Shown piece after piece: positions 18,131-26,870 of a stretch of 64,000 nucleotides of DNA. The notes under the pieces were generated by a model that searched no databases, was not told where the DNA came from, and saw only the letters and a list, made by a program, of their open reading frames with translations. The DNA comes from Proteus mirabilis ATCC 29906 (GTDB lineage: Bacteria > Pseudomonadota > Gammaproteobacteria > Enterobacterales > Enterobacteriaceae): assembly GCF_000160755.1 (NCBI RefSeq), contig NZ_GG668576.1, forward strand, positions 1,394,031-1,458,030. The letters are read 5' to 3'. Every line of letters starts with the position of its first letter. The stretch's first letter is position 1. The translations under genes and the position numbers were made by a program.

Positions 18131-19798
18131 TTATTTCAATTTCTTTAATATTTCAGCCAGTTTTTTATTACCACCTGCGACAGGTGCCCATTGATAATGA
18201 ACAACAGGCGTACCACTGGATTGCAGATCGTCAGCAAAACTGCGTAATCCGGCGTTGATCACGGAGATCCCATTTAAAAGTGGTGAAATTTCAGCAGCGG
18301 CTTCTACTGGATGTGGCTGGATTAATTCTTTGGCTAACAGTACGACTTCTGGCAAGGTATCCATCACAATAATACCTGCATCTTGTAGCTGTTTTTGTTG
18401 CTCACTACGGTTTTGAGGATCTTCCTGCGTACCGGTAATAGTGGCGATAGTGATCAGTGGATTAGCTTCACCACGTTTTTCATTTAGTTTTTTAATTTCT
18501 TGAATTAATGCACCTGCTGGATCTGACGTTGCACCATAACCAATCACAAAGTCGACCAGTAATACGCCAATATCATGCTTATTACTTAATTCACTAATAA
18601 ATTTATTGCGAGTAGAAGGATCTATCATTGGATGGGGTTTGCCTTGGGTATAAAAATCATCGCCCATATCAATAATTTTATGCCCTTGTGCATCGAGCAT
18701 CGTACCTTGCTTATGTTCGTTATCTACCGCCACATTGAGTTGCTCAGATAACAACATCGCGCATTCTGCCGCTAATGTTCCACCAGCATATAATCCAATA
18801 ATCTTTTTACCTGTCACTTTAGGTAACTGAGCAGCACTATCTTCAACACGTGCTAACGTAGCCGCAATACGCGCCGTTTCGTCTAAGGTGCGAGTAAAAT
18901 AGATATTATCGTCTTGATATTTCTCTGGTGTTGTTCCTAAGAATTGCGCCACTATCGGTTTATTATGACGCTTCATTTCTGCAATGATTTTTTCACGTAC
19001 TGCAGGCGCGGGAGGTTTAGAAACAAAAGCAATCACACGGGTTTGAGGATCTGCCGCCAGCATATTAATAGCCGTGATAGCACTAATGCCACCAATTTGC
19101 TCGCTGAGATCTCGTCCCCCCAGACCTATTGCATGAGAAACCCCTTGGCGTTGTAATACAATTTGTGAGGTGATCTCTTGAATTCCTGTCCCTGATGCAC
19201 CAACGATACCAATAGAGCCTTTCGGTGCAATGTTAGCAAAGGCTAAAGGTGCGCCAGCAATATTTGCCGTACCACAGTCAGGCCCCATAACTATCAATCC
19301 GTTAGCGGCGGCTTTTTCTTTTAATGCTTTTTCATCAGCAATAGAGACGTTATCGGAAAATAGCATCACATTACAGCCATCTTCTAATCCCGTATCAGCT
19401 AATTCCGCCGCATACTCACCGGCAATAGAAATAAGCAACATATTAGCGTTAGGACTTTTTTGTTTAGCCGTACGCCAGCTACGTACAGTGGTTAATTTAT
19501 TACCACTTTTTTGACCGTTAGCAATATCAGCTAAGGCTTCTTCTAACGCACTGGAGATAGTCTCGATAATAGCGGGATCGTCTGATTCAGCTTTAATCGA
19601 AACACAGATATCATTAGGTGTCGCTTCGTTAAAAATGTCATGCCAAAAACCGGTGACATCAAGGAGAGATTTATTCGCTGGTGTTCCCATCATGACGGAA
19701 ATTTCTTCCACCTCAGGGGCTTCACTTAATTTTCGGGAAATTATCATCAGGCTGACGGAATCCTGAAAGCTCCCTTTTTTAATAAAAGCATGGATCAT
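18131..19798 (-). CDS. allF: AllF/FdrA, CoA-ligase-like subunit of oxamate carbamoyltransferase
   Basis: A 555-residue protein of the FdrA family, built like succinyl-CoA synthetase alpha/beta chains. It has a Rossmann-like region (GLIVMGPDCGTANIAG, then GSIGIVGASGTGIQEI), a ligase-like middle (GLYAGGTLAAECA) and a C-terminal domain. It is the first gene of the operon allF-allG-allH-allK-MFS. No start alternative is better than ATG at 19798. Regulatory elements probably lie in the 598-base gap upstream. The name FdrA comes from suppression of ftsH mutants; the catalytic role is inferred from E. coli work and from gene order. Confidence 0.9.
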   Translation of the reverse strand: MIHAFIKKGSFQDSVSLMIISRKLSEAPEVEEISVMMGTPANKSLLDVTGFWHDIFNEATPNDICVSIKAESDDPAIIETISSALEEALADIANGQKSGNKLTTVRSWRTAKQKSPNANMLLISIAGEYAAELADTGLEDGCNVMLFSDNVSIADEKALKEKAAANGLIVMGPDCGTANIAGAPLAFANIAPKGSIGIVGASGTGIQEITSQIVLQRQGVSHAIGLGGRDLSEQIGGISAITAINMLAADPQTRVIAFVSKPPAPAVREKIIAEMKRHNKPIVAQFLGTTPEKYQDDNIYFTRTLDETARIAATLARVEDSAAQLPKVTGKKIIGLYAGGTLAAECAMLLSEQLNVAVDNEHKQGTMLDAQGHKIIDMGDDFYTQGKPHPMIDPSTRNKFISELSNKHDIGVLLVDFVIGYGATSDPAGALIQEIKKLNEKRGEANPLITIATITGTQEDPQNRSEQQKQLQDAGIIVMDTLPEVVLLAKELIQPHPVEAAAEISPLLNGISVINAGLRSFADDLQSSGTPVVHYQWAPVAGGNKKLAEILKKLK

Positions 19799-19970
19799 TA
19801 TAATATCCTTAACGCATTTAATATATGTAACTGCACATATCTAGTTGCATTTCGTTTTTTTGATAATAAGAAGCCTATTTACTTAATAGCTTAAGTAATA
19901 TAAATAAAATTCGAGATAGACATGTTTGAAACTCTGTATACAAACATACTGAATAAATATCAAAAAGTAG

Positions 19971-19986
19971 AGTGATTAAAGTCACA
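19971..19986. promoter_or_regulatory. Candidate CRP site upstream of allF
   Basis: AGTGA-TTAAAG-TCACA matches the CRP core TGTGA-N6-TCACA at nine of ten positions. It is about 175 bases before the allF start, compatible with an activator position for a promoter with a long leader. Confidence 0.5.
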
Positions 19987-20122
19987 GTTATTTATTGTAA
20001 AAAATTTTTATTTAATCAGTCGCTATTTATTAAATAAATTATAATGAGTGGAATGAGTAAAAATAAAAAACAACAGATTGAGTAAATTAATTTATATAAA
20101 ATAAATTAATCATATAGTTAGC

Positions 20123-20138
20123 CATACCAAATGGTATG
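20123..20138. promoter_or_regulatory. Short palindrome, possible operator
   Basis: CATACC-AAAT-GGTATG has perfect six-base arms. It resembles GntR-type operators (TGGTATnnnA). The protein that binds it is unknown. Confidence 0.35.
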
Positions 20139-20329
20139 ACAAATCAAGGGATTTATAATAAATTTAACAAACAAGTAACATAACGCAGTTAGCCGATATT
20201 ATCAACAAATAAAAAGCACTTTATTAATAAACAAAGTGCCTTAAATAATTTTCATATAAATAAACATAAGTCTACACTTTACTTTTACACCCTTGTTAAA
20301 AACAATATTATTGAAAAAAAGCAAAAATA

Positions 20330-20358
20330 ATGCCTATAAAAATAATATTTATAGGCAT
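20330..20358. terminator. Terminator of the YcaC-like gene
   Basis: ATGCCTATAAA (20330-20340) pairs with TTTATAGGCAT (20348-20358). On the minus strand the stem is followed by a T-rich stretch (TATTTTTGC). It lies 39 bases after the hydrolase stop and could also work in the opposite direction. Confidence 0.7.
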
Positions 20359-20396
20359 TTTTAAATTAATAAGTTTTAAATAAATTCAAGAACAAA

Positions 20397-21074
20397 TTAA
20401 CGTTGTGAATCTAAAGTTTCATTATTCTTTATAACATCTTGAGCTTTACTATAACTTTCAATTAATAACTGATAAGCAGGGAATATTTGGGTATAAGCTT
20501 GAGCCCATTCAGCGGCATCTGCACGGTTCCAAGTTTTTTGCATTTCAGAAGCCACTGCTGCCGTATCCATAGGCACAACACCGGCTTGAACAATACGTGC
20601 TAAGGTAATTTCTTCTGCCATTTTGCTATACGTTCCTGATGCATCAATCACAGCAAAAACTTGATAACCTTCAGCAACAGCACTAATTGCTGGGAACGCC
20701 ATGCAAACACTCGTAATAGTACCAGCAATAATTAATTGCTTTTTACCCGTTGCTTTCACAGCTTCAACAAACTCAGGGTTATCCCATGCGTTAATTTCAC
20801 CTTTACGGGCAACATATTTAGCATGTGGTGCATTTTGATGAATTTCTGGAATTAATGGGCCATTAGGACCTTGAGGGACAGAAGCCGTTGTAATAACTGG
20901 CATCTTCGCTAATGTTGCCATTTTTGCTAATACCGCAGCACGAGCACGTAATTCCGTCATTGGCATATCGCCAACGGTTTGGAATAAACCACTTTGGTGA
21001 TCGATCAATAACATAACAGCATCATCTGGATTAATAACTGGACGTTGACCATTGAAATTTGCAGGAGTACTCAT
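20397..21074 (-). CDS. YcaC-like cysteine hydrolase (isochorismatase superfamily)
   Basis: A 225-residue cytosolic hydrolase related to E. coli YcaC ([28 protein letters not shown]). The catalytic Asp is Asp25 (LLIDHQSGL) and the nucleophile is Cys124 (TSVCMAFPA). The basic residue of the triad is probably R90 or K91. The substrate of YcaC-type proteins is unknown; related enzymes cleave amides, ureido compounds or isochorismate. It is divergent from a pirin gene, and the 279 bases between them contain a large symmetrical operator, so the two are probably co-regulated. Confidence 0.86.
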   Translation of the reverse strand: MSTPANFNGQRPVINPDDAVMLLIDHQSGLFQTVGDMPMTELRARAAVLAKMATLAKMPVITTASVPQGPNGPLIPEIHQNAPHAKYVARKGEINAWDNPEFVEAVKATGKKQLIIAGTITSVCMAFPAISAVAEGYQVFAVIDASGTYSKMAEEITLARIVQAGVVPMDTAAVASEMQKTWNRADAAEWAQAYTQIFPAYQLLIESYSKAQDVIKNNETLDSQR

Positions 21075-21219
21075 TTATTTATTCCTTCTAATTAACAAAA
21101 ACGATTATTAACAATATGAAGAAGATATAAGGAAATAGCGTTAATTATCTCCTCGCTCTCGATATAATTAACAATAGTCAATTAATTAAAAAGTCGGTAG
21201 TAGCAATAATGATAAACAC

Positions 21220-21273
21220 TATTCTAAAAATAGAACACTGAAACACTTTTGTCATTGTTCTATTTTTAGAATA
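21220..21273. promoter_or_regulatory. Large inverted repeat / double operator between ycaC-like and pirin genes
   Basis: An 18-base arm (21220-21237) is repeated as a perfect reverse complement at 21256-21273, with 18 bases between. Each arm is itself a palindrome of the form TTCTA-N4-TAGAA, with centres 36 bases apart (about 3.4 helical turns). It looks like two operators for one dimeric regulator controlling both divergent genes, possibly the nearby LysR protein. Confidence 0.75.
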
Positions 21274-21353
21274 ATGAAACCTATTTTCCCCTCTACTCAA
21301 ATCAATATAGCTCATTAGAATACCACCTATAGAAATTTTATAGGAATATCATT

Positions 21354-22229
21354 ATGAAAAAAGTTATTGGTGTTTATAAAGCGCCTCGTCAACATTGGGT
21401 CGGTGATGGCTTCCATGTACGCTCACTATTTAGTTATGGTGATCATGGTAAATATTTAAATCCATTTTTATTATTAGACAGAGCTGGCCCGACTGATTTT
21501 CCAGCCTCTCAAGGCCATAACCGTGGTGTAGGCGAACACCCTCACCGTGGGTTTGAGACTGTGACTATTGTCTATAAAGGGGAAGTGGCACATCACGATT
21601 CTACAGGTGAAGGAGGAGTGATTGGCCCTGGAGATGTACAATGGATGACCGCAGCATCAGGTATATTACATCAAGAGTATCACTCTGATGCCTTTAACCA
21701 AGCGGGAGGCATACTTGATATGGTGCAGTTATGGGTAAACCTCCCATCTCATGCTAAATCAGCGCCTGCTGGCTATCAGTTACTCAAAGAGAGTGCTATT
21801 CCAGTGCTTCCATTAGCGAATGATGCCGGACAACTGCGCGTAATTGCGGGGGAATATCATCAAACTCAAGGAGCGGCAAAAACCTTTTCACCTGTTGACG
21901 TTTGGGATATTCAATTGAAAAGTGGTAAATCTACGACCTTACCAAGTAAAAAAGATCGCTATGTGGGATTAGTGATACTCCATGGTAGCGCCTATCTTGA
22001 TAGCCAAACTCAATTAAATACGGGCGATTTGGTTATTTTAGATAATCAAGGTGGCTCAATTAATCTTGAAGCCATTGAAGATGCGGTTGTGTTATATCTT
22101 AGCGGAGAGCCAATTAATGAGCCTGTAGTTGGTTATGGTCCATTTGTGATGAACAGCAAAGATGAAATTAGGCAAGCTATTGATGACTTTAACCAAGGTA
22201 AATTTGGTCGTATCCCAAACGAAATATGA
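21354..22229 (+). CDS. Pirin-family protein
   Basis: A 291-residue bicupin of the pirin family. The N-terminal cupin carries the metal-site motifs GEHPHRGFETVT and YKGEVAHHDSTGEGG, with His residues and a Glu (HQEYH) that bind Fe(II). Bacterial pirins such as YhhW oxidise quercetin-like flavonoids or regulate metabolic enzymes; the role here is unknown. It is divergent from the YcaC-like hydrolase, a pairing often seen with LysR or TetR regulators responding to aromatic or electrophilic stress. The transcript ends at the hairpin at 22263-22291. Confidence 0.9.
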   Translation: MKKVIGVYKAPRQHWVGDGFHVRSLFSYGDHGKYLNPFLLLDRAGPTDFPASQGHNRGVGEHPHRGFETVTIVYKGEVAHHDSTGEGGVIGPGDVQWMTAASGILHQEYHSDAFNQAGGILDMVQLWVNLPSHAKSAPAGYQLLKESAIPVLPLANDAGQLRVIAGEYHQTQGAAKTFSPVDVWDIQLKSGKSTTLPSKKDRYVGLVILHGSAYLDSQTQLNTGDLVILDNQGGSINLEAIEDAVVLYLSGEPINEPVVGYGPFVMNSKDEIRQAIDDFNQGKFGRIPNEI

Positions 22230-22262
22230 TTAATACTCTCCTTGTTCTATAACTTTTATAAC

Positions 22263-22291
22263 AAACGGCTGCTCACTTAGAGCAGTCGTTT
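22263..22291. terminator. Bidirectional terminator between pirin and LysR genes
   Basis: AAACGGCTGCTC (22263-22274) pairs with GAGCAGTCGTTT (22280-22291) with one G-U pair and a five-base loop. T- and A-rich flanks occur on both sides. It separates convergent genes. Confidence 0.75.
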
Positions 22292-22302
22292 ATATCTATT
22301 TT

Positions 22303-23208
22303 TTACTCTTTATATGGAGCCATATTCTGCGCTAAATAATCTAATAACACTTGAATAGCAGGTAATAAACCTTTTCGTGACGGATACACGGCATGAATAA
22401 CATCTTTAGGAAAACGCCACTGTGGTAAGACTTCCACCAAAGAGCCATCTGTTAACTCTTTCTCTACGACACTCAATGGTAAACGCGTGATCCCAAGTCC
22501 CTTTAATGTTGCTTTATATAAGGTCATCACATCCGTTGTCGCTAATTTAGGTGTAACATGTTGCGTTGAAACGGTACCATCATTATGGGTAAGCGTTAGC
22601 GTATACTGCTGCGAATGTTCGCTATTAGCTAAAATAGGATAATCAGCAAGTTGCTCTGGAGAATCAGGCGCACTGTTGGTTGCAAATAATAGCGGATTAG
22701 CAACTAAAACACGGCGAGAATAGCCTAATATTTTCATCGTTAAGCCAGAATCATCCAAAGGTAATGCTCTAACTCGTAAAGCTAAGTCAAGACCTTCATT
22801 GATCACATCCACAGGGCGGTTAATCGCTAAAATTTGTATATTGATATCAGGATATTTTGCCATAAAATCCACCAAAATATCTTGAATATAAATTTGCAGT
22901 AATGCAACTGGGCAAGAGAGTTTGATCGTGCCGTGAGGGTGCCCTTGTGCTGAACAAATAACCTCTTGAGCAATCTCCGCTTGTTCAACGACATTTTTAC
23001 ACTGTTGGTAAAAAGTTTGCCCTATCTTAGTGACATGAAATTGACGAGTTGAACGATAGATCAGCGAGACCTTTAGTCTCTCTTCTAAATCAGCAATACG
23101 ACGACTAAGTTTTGATTTAGGAATACCTAACGTTTCGGCCGCTTGTGAAAAACCGCCAAACTCCACCACTTTAACAAAATAATAGAGGTCATTTAGATCA
23201 TACTTCAT
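22303..23208 (-). CDS. LysR-family transcriptional regulator
   Basis: A 301-residue LysR regulator. The N-terminal HTH is clear (YYFVKVVEFGGFSQAAETLG, then KSKLSRRIADLEERL), followed by an inducer-binding domain. It belongs to the large AaeR/DmlR-like group, whose inducers are aromatic or dicarboxylic acids; the family cannot be narrowed further here. It is convergent with the pirin gene and divergent from the DASS transporter, so it may control the transporter, the pirin/YcaC pair, or both. Confidence 0.88.
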   Translation of the reverse strand: MKYDLNDLYYFVKVVEFGGFSQAAETLGIPKSKLSRRIADLEERLKVSLIYRSTRQFHVTKIGQTFYQQCKNVVEQAEIAQEVICSAQGHPHGTIKLSCPVALLQIYIQDILVDFMAKYPDINIQILAINRPVDVINEGLDLALRVRALPLDDSGLTMKILGYSRRVLVANPLLFATNSAPDSPEQLADYPILANSEHSQQYTLTLTHNDGTVSTQHVTPKLATTDVMTLYKATLKGLGITRLPLSVVEKELTDGSLVEVLPQWRFPKDVIHAVYPSRKGLLPAIQVLLDYLAQNMAPYKE

Positions 23209-23718
23209 CGCCTATTACCTATTTAATTGTCATTATATAAAAACTGAATTGTTTCAGCTTCGGAAATTATGATACATATATTATGATCTATTTTCACGCT
23301 AATAATATATTATAGGCTGATATTTTAGTAAAATAAAAATAACCATTAATTATAGCAATATAATATAAATAAAAATGGAGATTATTTTAATTCTGTGATG
23401 CTTATTTTTAATCACATAACACAATAAAGAATAAAAAAACAGGGATAGTTAAAAAGATTATTACTATTTAAATTAATTTAACACAAAACAACTAGCCTGA
23501 GCAAACAATAAATCACCTAAACAATAATGACTATAAAACAAATAGTTACTTAAAAACTTAATAATAAATCAAGATGTTAAAATTTAATTTTATTTTTATG
23601 ATATTAATCAATGTATATTTAAAAATATGTTAATAAGATTATAATTAATAAAAATACTTATTTACATAATCTGTCACTTACAATTATTTCTTACACCTGT
23701 TTTTAATGGAATAACCTG
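23209..23718. other. AT-rich divergent promoter region (LysR / DASS transporter)
   Basis: A stretch of 510 bases with no supported gene. It contains an FNR-like site at 23598-23611 and a TATAAT box at 23640-23645, in suitable positions to drive the transporter. No clear LysR site was identified among the many AT-rich palindromes. Confidence 0.5.
23598..23611 (+). promoter_or_regulatory. Candidate FNR site upstream of the DASS transporter
   Basis: ATGAT-ATTA-ATCAA matches the FNR box TTGAT-N4-ATCAA at nine of ten positions. A TATAAT at 23640-23645 would place the site centre near -47, close to the -41.5 class II position. This suggests anaerobic activation. Confidence 0.5.
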
Positions 23719-25191
23719 ATGAATAAATTAACTCCATTACGACCTATACCTACCTTAATTGCGGTTGCTATTACCCTTATCATTTGGTTTGTTATCCCTG
23801 TTCCCCAAGGGGTAGATCCCAATGCTTGGCACTTGTTAGCACTGTTTGTTGGTACTATTGCGGCTATTATCGGCAAAGCCTTACCTATAGGGGCAGTATC
23901 CATTATTGCTATTGCGCTTGTTGCCGCAACAGGCGTCACTAACCCAGACTCAACTAAAGGGGCGATTAATGATGCATTAAGTGGCTTTTCCAACAATCTT
24001 ATCTGGTTAATCGGTATTTCTATTATGGTTTCAATGAGTCTTAATAAAACTGGATTAGGTGCTAGAATTGGCTACTATTTTATTTCGTTATTTGGTAAAA
24101 AAACCATTGGTATCGCTTATTCTCTAGCTATTGCAGAAACGATCCTCGCCCCTGTTACGCCAAGTAATACAGCTCGAGGTGGTGGAATTATTCACCCAAT
24201 AATGCGATCTATTGCCGATAGCTTTAATTCAAAACCCGAAGAGGGTACTAGTGGTAAGATTGGTCGTTATTTATCGCTAGTCAATTATAATATCAATCCT
24301 ATCACCTCAGCGATGTTTATTACTGCAACCGCGCCTAATCCTCTTATTGTAAGCTTAATTATCGGTGAAACAGGGCCTGAAAATGAGTTAACTTGGTCAA
24401 TGTGGGCAATAGCGGCTTTTGTTCCCGCCATTGTTTCATTATTTTTAATGCCGATTGTGATCTACTTTTTATATAAACCAGAGATAACCCATACGCCGAA
24501 TGCTCCCCACTTTGCCAAAGAGCGTTTAGCTCAATTAGGCCCTATTTCATTGCCAGAAAAAATCACTTTGGGAGTATTTGCACTGTTATTAATTATGTGG
24601 GCAGGAATACCCGCACTATTATTTGGTGATGCTTTTAGTATTAATGCGACTACTGCGGCTTTTATTGGTTTATCAATCTTATTATGTACTGGCGTATTAA
24701 ATTGGGATGATATTTTAAAAAACAAAGGTGCATGGGATACCGTGGTTTGGTTTTCCGCATTAGTAATGATGGCCTCTTTTTTAGGAAAATTAGGTCTAAT
24801 TAAATGGCTCTCATTAAGTGTGGGTGCCGGTATTGATAGTATGGGGATAAGCTGGGTAAGTGGTATGATATTACTCGTGCTGATTTATGTCTATTCTCAC
24901 TATTTCTTTGCTAGCACCACGGCTCATATTACCGCCATGTTTGCTGCATTCTATGCCGCAGGTTTAGCTCTTGGCGCGCCACCAATGTTATTAGGACTTA
25001 TTTTAGCTTTCTCTTCTTCATTAATGATGTCTTTAACTCATTACGGTACAGGTACTGCACCGATTATTTTCGGCTCAGGCTACGCGACCTTAGGTGAGTG
25101 GTGGAAAGCAGGTTTTGTTATGAGCATTGTTAACCTCATTATCTGGATAACCCTTGGTAGTTTATGGTGGAAGGTGCTGGGGTATTGGTAA
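23719..25191 (+). CDS. DASS-family anion:sodium/antiport transporter (CitT/YbhI-like)
   Basis: A 490-residue inner-membrane carrier of the divalent anion/sodium symporter family, with about 12 membrane segments. The two SNT-type substrate motifs are visible as TPSNTARGGG in the first half and an equivalent STTAHITAM in the second. The family includes CitT, TtdT and plastidial dicarboxylate translocators, so citrate, tartrate, succinate or 2-oxoglutarate are possible substrates; none can be chosen. An FNR-like site suggests anaerobic use. It is followed by a strong hairpin at 25207-25242. Confidence 0.9.
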   Translation: MNKLTPLRPIPTLIAVAITLIIWFVIPVPQGVDPNAWHLLALFVGTIAAIIGKALPIGAVSIIAIALVAATGVTNPDSTKGAINDALSGFSNNLIWLIGISIMVSMSLNKTGLGARIGYYFISLFGKKTIGIAYSLAIAETILAPVTPSNTARGGGIIHPIMRSIADSFNSKPEEGTSGKIGRYLSLVNYNINPITSAMFITATAPNPLIVSLIIGETGPENELTWSMWAIAAFVPAIVSLFLMPIVIYFLYKPEITHTPNAPHFAKERLAQLGPISLPEKITLGVFALLLIMWAGIPALLFGDAFSINATTAAFIGLSILLCTGVLNWDDILKNKGAWDTVVWFSALVMMASFLGKLGLIKWLSLSVGAGIDSMGISWVSGMILLVLIYVYSHYFFASTTAHITAMFAAFYAAGLALGAPPMLLGLILAFSSSLMMSLTHYGTGTAPIIFGSGYATLGEWWKAGFVMSIVNLIIWITLGSLWWKVLGYW

Positions 25192-25206
25192 AATAATAAA
25201 AACCAA

Positions 25207-25242
25207 AATATGATGCCTAATCAGCCTGTTAGGCATCATATT
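25207..25242. terminator. Bidirectional terminator between DASS gene and fimbrial operon 1
   Basis: Perfect 14-base arms (25207-25220 and 25229-25242) with an eight-base loop. It lies between two convergent stop codons, three bases from the fimbrial-side stop. Confidence 0.85.
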
Positions 25243-25244
25243 AA

Positions 25245-25547
25245 CTAGCGCCAAAGTTCACACTTTTCGACAATCGTCTCAGAATGATAATAACTTTCTT
25301 TATAGGCTATTCCTTCTTGATCAAAACAATCATTTATATCCTGAAAAAAATAATTTAATTTAACTTTAAAAATATAAGATAATAAGTAAATTACATCCAC
25401 ATGAATATTGCACTCCCCATTTTCAAAGCGTGATTGATGTTGCTGGCTTACTCCTAATAAAGCACCAAGCTCACTACCCGTCATACCATGTTGTTGTCTT
25501 AACATTTTTATTCTTGCGCCAACTATCTTTGATATTTTTTTATTCAT
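25245..25547 (-). CDS. MrpJ-type HTH (XRE) regulator, last gene of fimbrial operon 1
   Basis: A 100-residue Cro/C1-type HTH protein. The recognition helix reads VSQQHQSRFENG, a variant of the SQQQxSRYE signature of Proteus MrpJ proteins, which repress flagellar genes when fimbriae are made. The longer frame begins at 25598, but ATG at 25547 (MNKKISKIVG) follows GAGGCG and removes an overlap with the adhesin gene. It is the terminal gene of the operon, where mrpJ lies in the mrp operon. The Phe for Tyr and His for Gln changes set it apart from the second copy at 26555. Confidence 0.87.
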   Translation of the reverse strand: MNKKISKIVGARIKMLRQQHGMTGSELGALLGVSQQHQSRFENGECNIHVDVIYLLSYIFKVKLNYFFQDINDCFDQEGIAYKESYYHSETIVEKCELWR

Positions 25548-25590
25548 AATCGCCTCGAATGACAAAACCATATCGAAAAATATATTATTA

Positions 25591-26574
25591 TCACTCATAT
25601 AAGATATTTACTGTTGCTGTTGAGTTAGCACTACCAGGCGTTATTTTATTACCTGTTTTTATATATCTTGCTTTCCAACCAAATATATAATCACCGGAGG
25701 AGACCCCATTTTGTAGACTATTTTTTGTATTTAGTTTTATCGGGTTATTGTTTTTATCTAATAACTGAATGGCAACACCAGTGGCTCGATTAGTGCCCGA
25801 TAGGTTTAATTTCCCTGTATTTGCATCTATATATCCAGCACTACTTGTCACTGTCGCTTTAATGTTAGTGCCAGCCGCACAGTTTAATGTAATAGGAACA
25901 TCTACACTTTTACTGACATCACCAATATTTTTAAATTGAGTATCATACCAAGTCCCCATATTAATATTATAATTTGATGATTTTGTAGTACATTTTAATG
26001 AATTTATCTTTATTGCATTAAGAGGCAAATAAAGTGAAGTTAAGTTCCAAGTTGTGTTTTTAGGTTGTGTATTATTTTGTACTGCTTGAGCAATCTTGCC
26101 CCATTGAAGGCTTCCTGATTGCGTTACTCTGCCTGTTTTTATAATTTTGACTGTCCAATAAGGGGTAAGAAGTCGATAAGAATTGCCACTTGGGTCCTTT
26201 GGGGTCAAATACGTTGTATTTAATGCACCTATTCCAGCAAATTTAACCTGTATCCCAATACCCGCAATATTGGTCTGTGCTATTTTATTCGCATTAGGCA
26301 ACCAGCCATTAGTATAATTGGCAGTGATTGATGCGTTCCCACACCGCCCATCGTTACCTGAAAAAGTTGTTATAGGCCCATTGGCATAATTAATCTGAAA
26401 CTCATCTAATACTCTTGTCCCTATATCATCATATTGAATTGAATAGGTTTTATTGGGGATCCGAGCCTGAATATTTTTTAAATTAGGATTCTGAATACAA
26501 GCTGCAAAGACGTCAGCAGAAAAAAAGAAGATTGTACCTAATAAAAAAAGTCTTTTACCCATCAAATGGTTCAT
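25591..26574 (-). CDS. Two-domain fimbrial tip adhesin, operon 1
   Basis: A 327-residue secreted protein with a signal peptide ending near FFFSADVFA. The N-terminal part (about residues 25-190) has no recognisable family and is the likely receptor-binding domain. The C-terminal part is pilin-like, with a Cys pair (LKCTTKSS, TLNCAAG) and a C-terminal beta-strand (STATVNILYE) used for chaperone binding. Length and placement fit a FimH/MrpH-type tip adhesin. It overlaps the end of the upstream regulator gene by 20 bases; an alternative ATG at 26562 would shorten the overlap. The receptor is unknown. Confidence 0.82.
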   Translation of the reverse strand: MNHLMGKRLFLLGTIFFFSADVFAACIQNPNLKNIQARIPNKTYSIQYDDIGTRVLDEFQINYANGPITTFSGNDGRCGNASITANYTNGWLPNANKIAQTNIAGIGIQVKFAGIGALNTTYLTPKDPSGNSYRLLTPYWTVKIIKTGRVTQSGSLQWGKIAQAVQNNTQPKNTTWNLTSLYLPLNAIKINSLKCTTKSSNYNINMGTWYDTQFKNIGDVSKSVDVPITLNCAAGTNIKATVTSSAGYIDANTGKLNLSGTNRATGVAIQLLDKNNNPIKLNTKNSLQNGVSSGDYIFGWKARYIKTGNKITPGSANSTATVNILYE

Positions 26575-26848
26575 TTTTATTACCTACCATATTTGATATT
26601 TTATTTTCTATTTCTACTTTCTCTTCATCATCTAATTGAAAAAGATCACTTAAACTAATACCGAAAAAGCAAGCATATTGATAAAGCCTATCTAGACTCA
26701 CTCGATTAATTCCCCGTTCATATCTTGATTGCTGCTGTTGACTTATACCTATTTTCTTAGCCAATTCACTTAATGTGAGGCCATTTACTCTACGGTAATA
26801 AGCGATTTTTTTTCCTACCATCTTTGATGCTGGATAAGAGCGATTCAC
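26555..26848 (-). CDS. Second MrpJ-type HTH regulator within fimbrial operon 1
   Basis: A 97-residue XRE-family protein with the recognition sequence ISQQQQSRYERG, a full match to the MrpJ SQQQxSRYE signature. Earlier in-frame starts exist (to 26896), but they overlap the preceding pilin gene. A GTG at 26848 sits six bases after AGGGG and starts exactly where the overlap ends, so GTG is the likely start. It lies between the minor pilins and the tip adhesin gene. Two MrpJ-type genes in one operon may give graded repression of motility during fimbrial expression. Confidence 0.85.
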   Translation of the reverse strand: MNRSYPASKMVGKKIAYYRRVNGLTLSELAKKIGISQQQQSRYERGINRVSLDRLYQYACFFGISLSDLFQLDDEEKVEIENKISNMVGNKNEPFDG

Positions 26849-26870
26849 TTGAAACCCCTTTATGACACAT

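Larger units (their letters stand above)
19799..20396. other. Regulatory gap upstream of the oxamate-type operon
   Basis: A stretch of 598 bases with no gene. It holds a CRP-like site (19971-19986), a perfect short palindrome (20123-20138) and the terminator of the YcaC-like gene (20330-20358). The rest is AT-rich with no recognisable signal. Confidence 0.6.
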
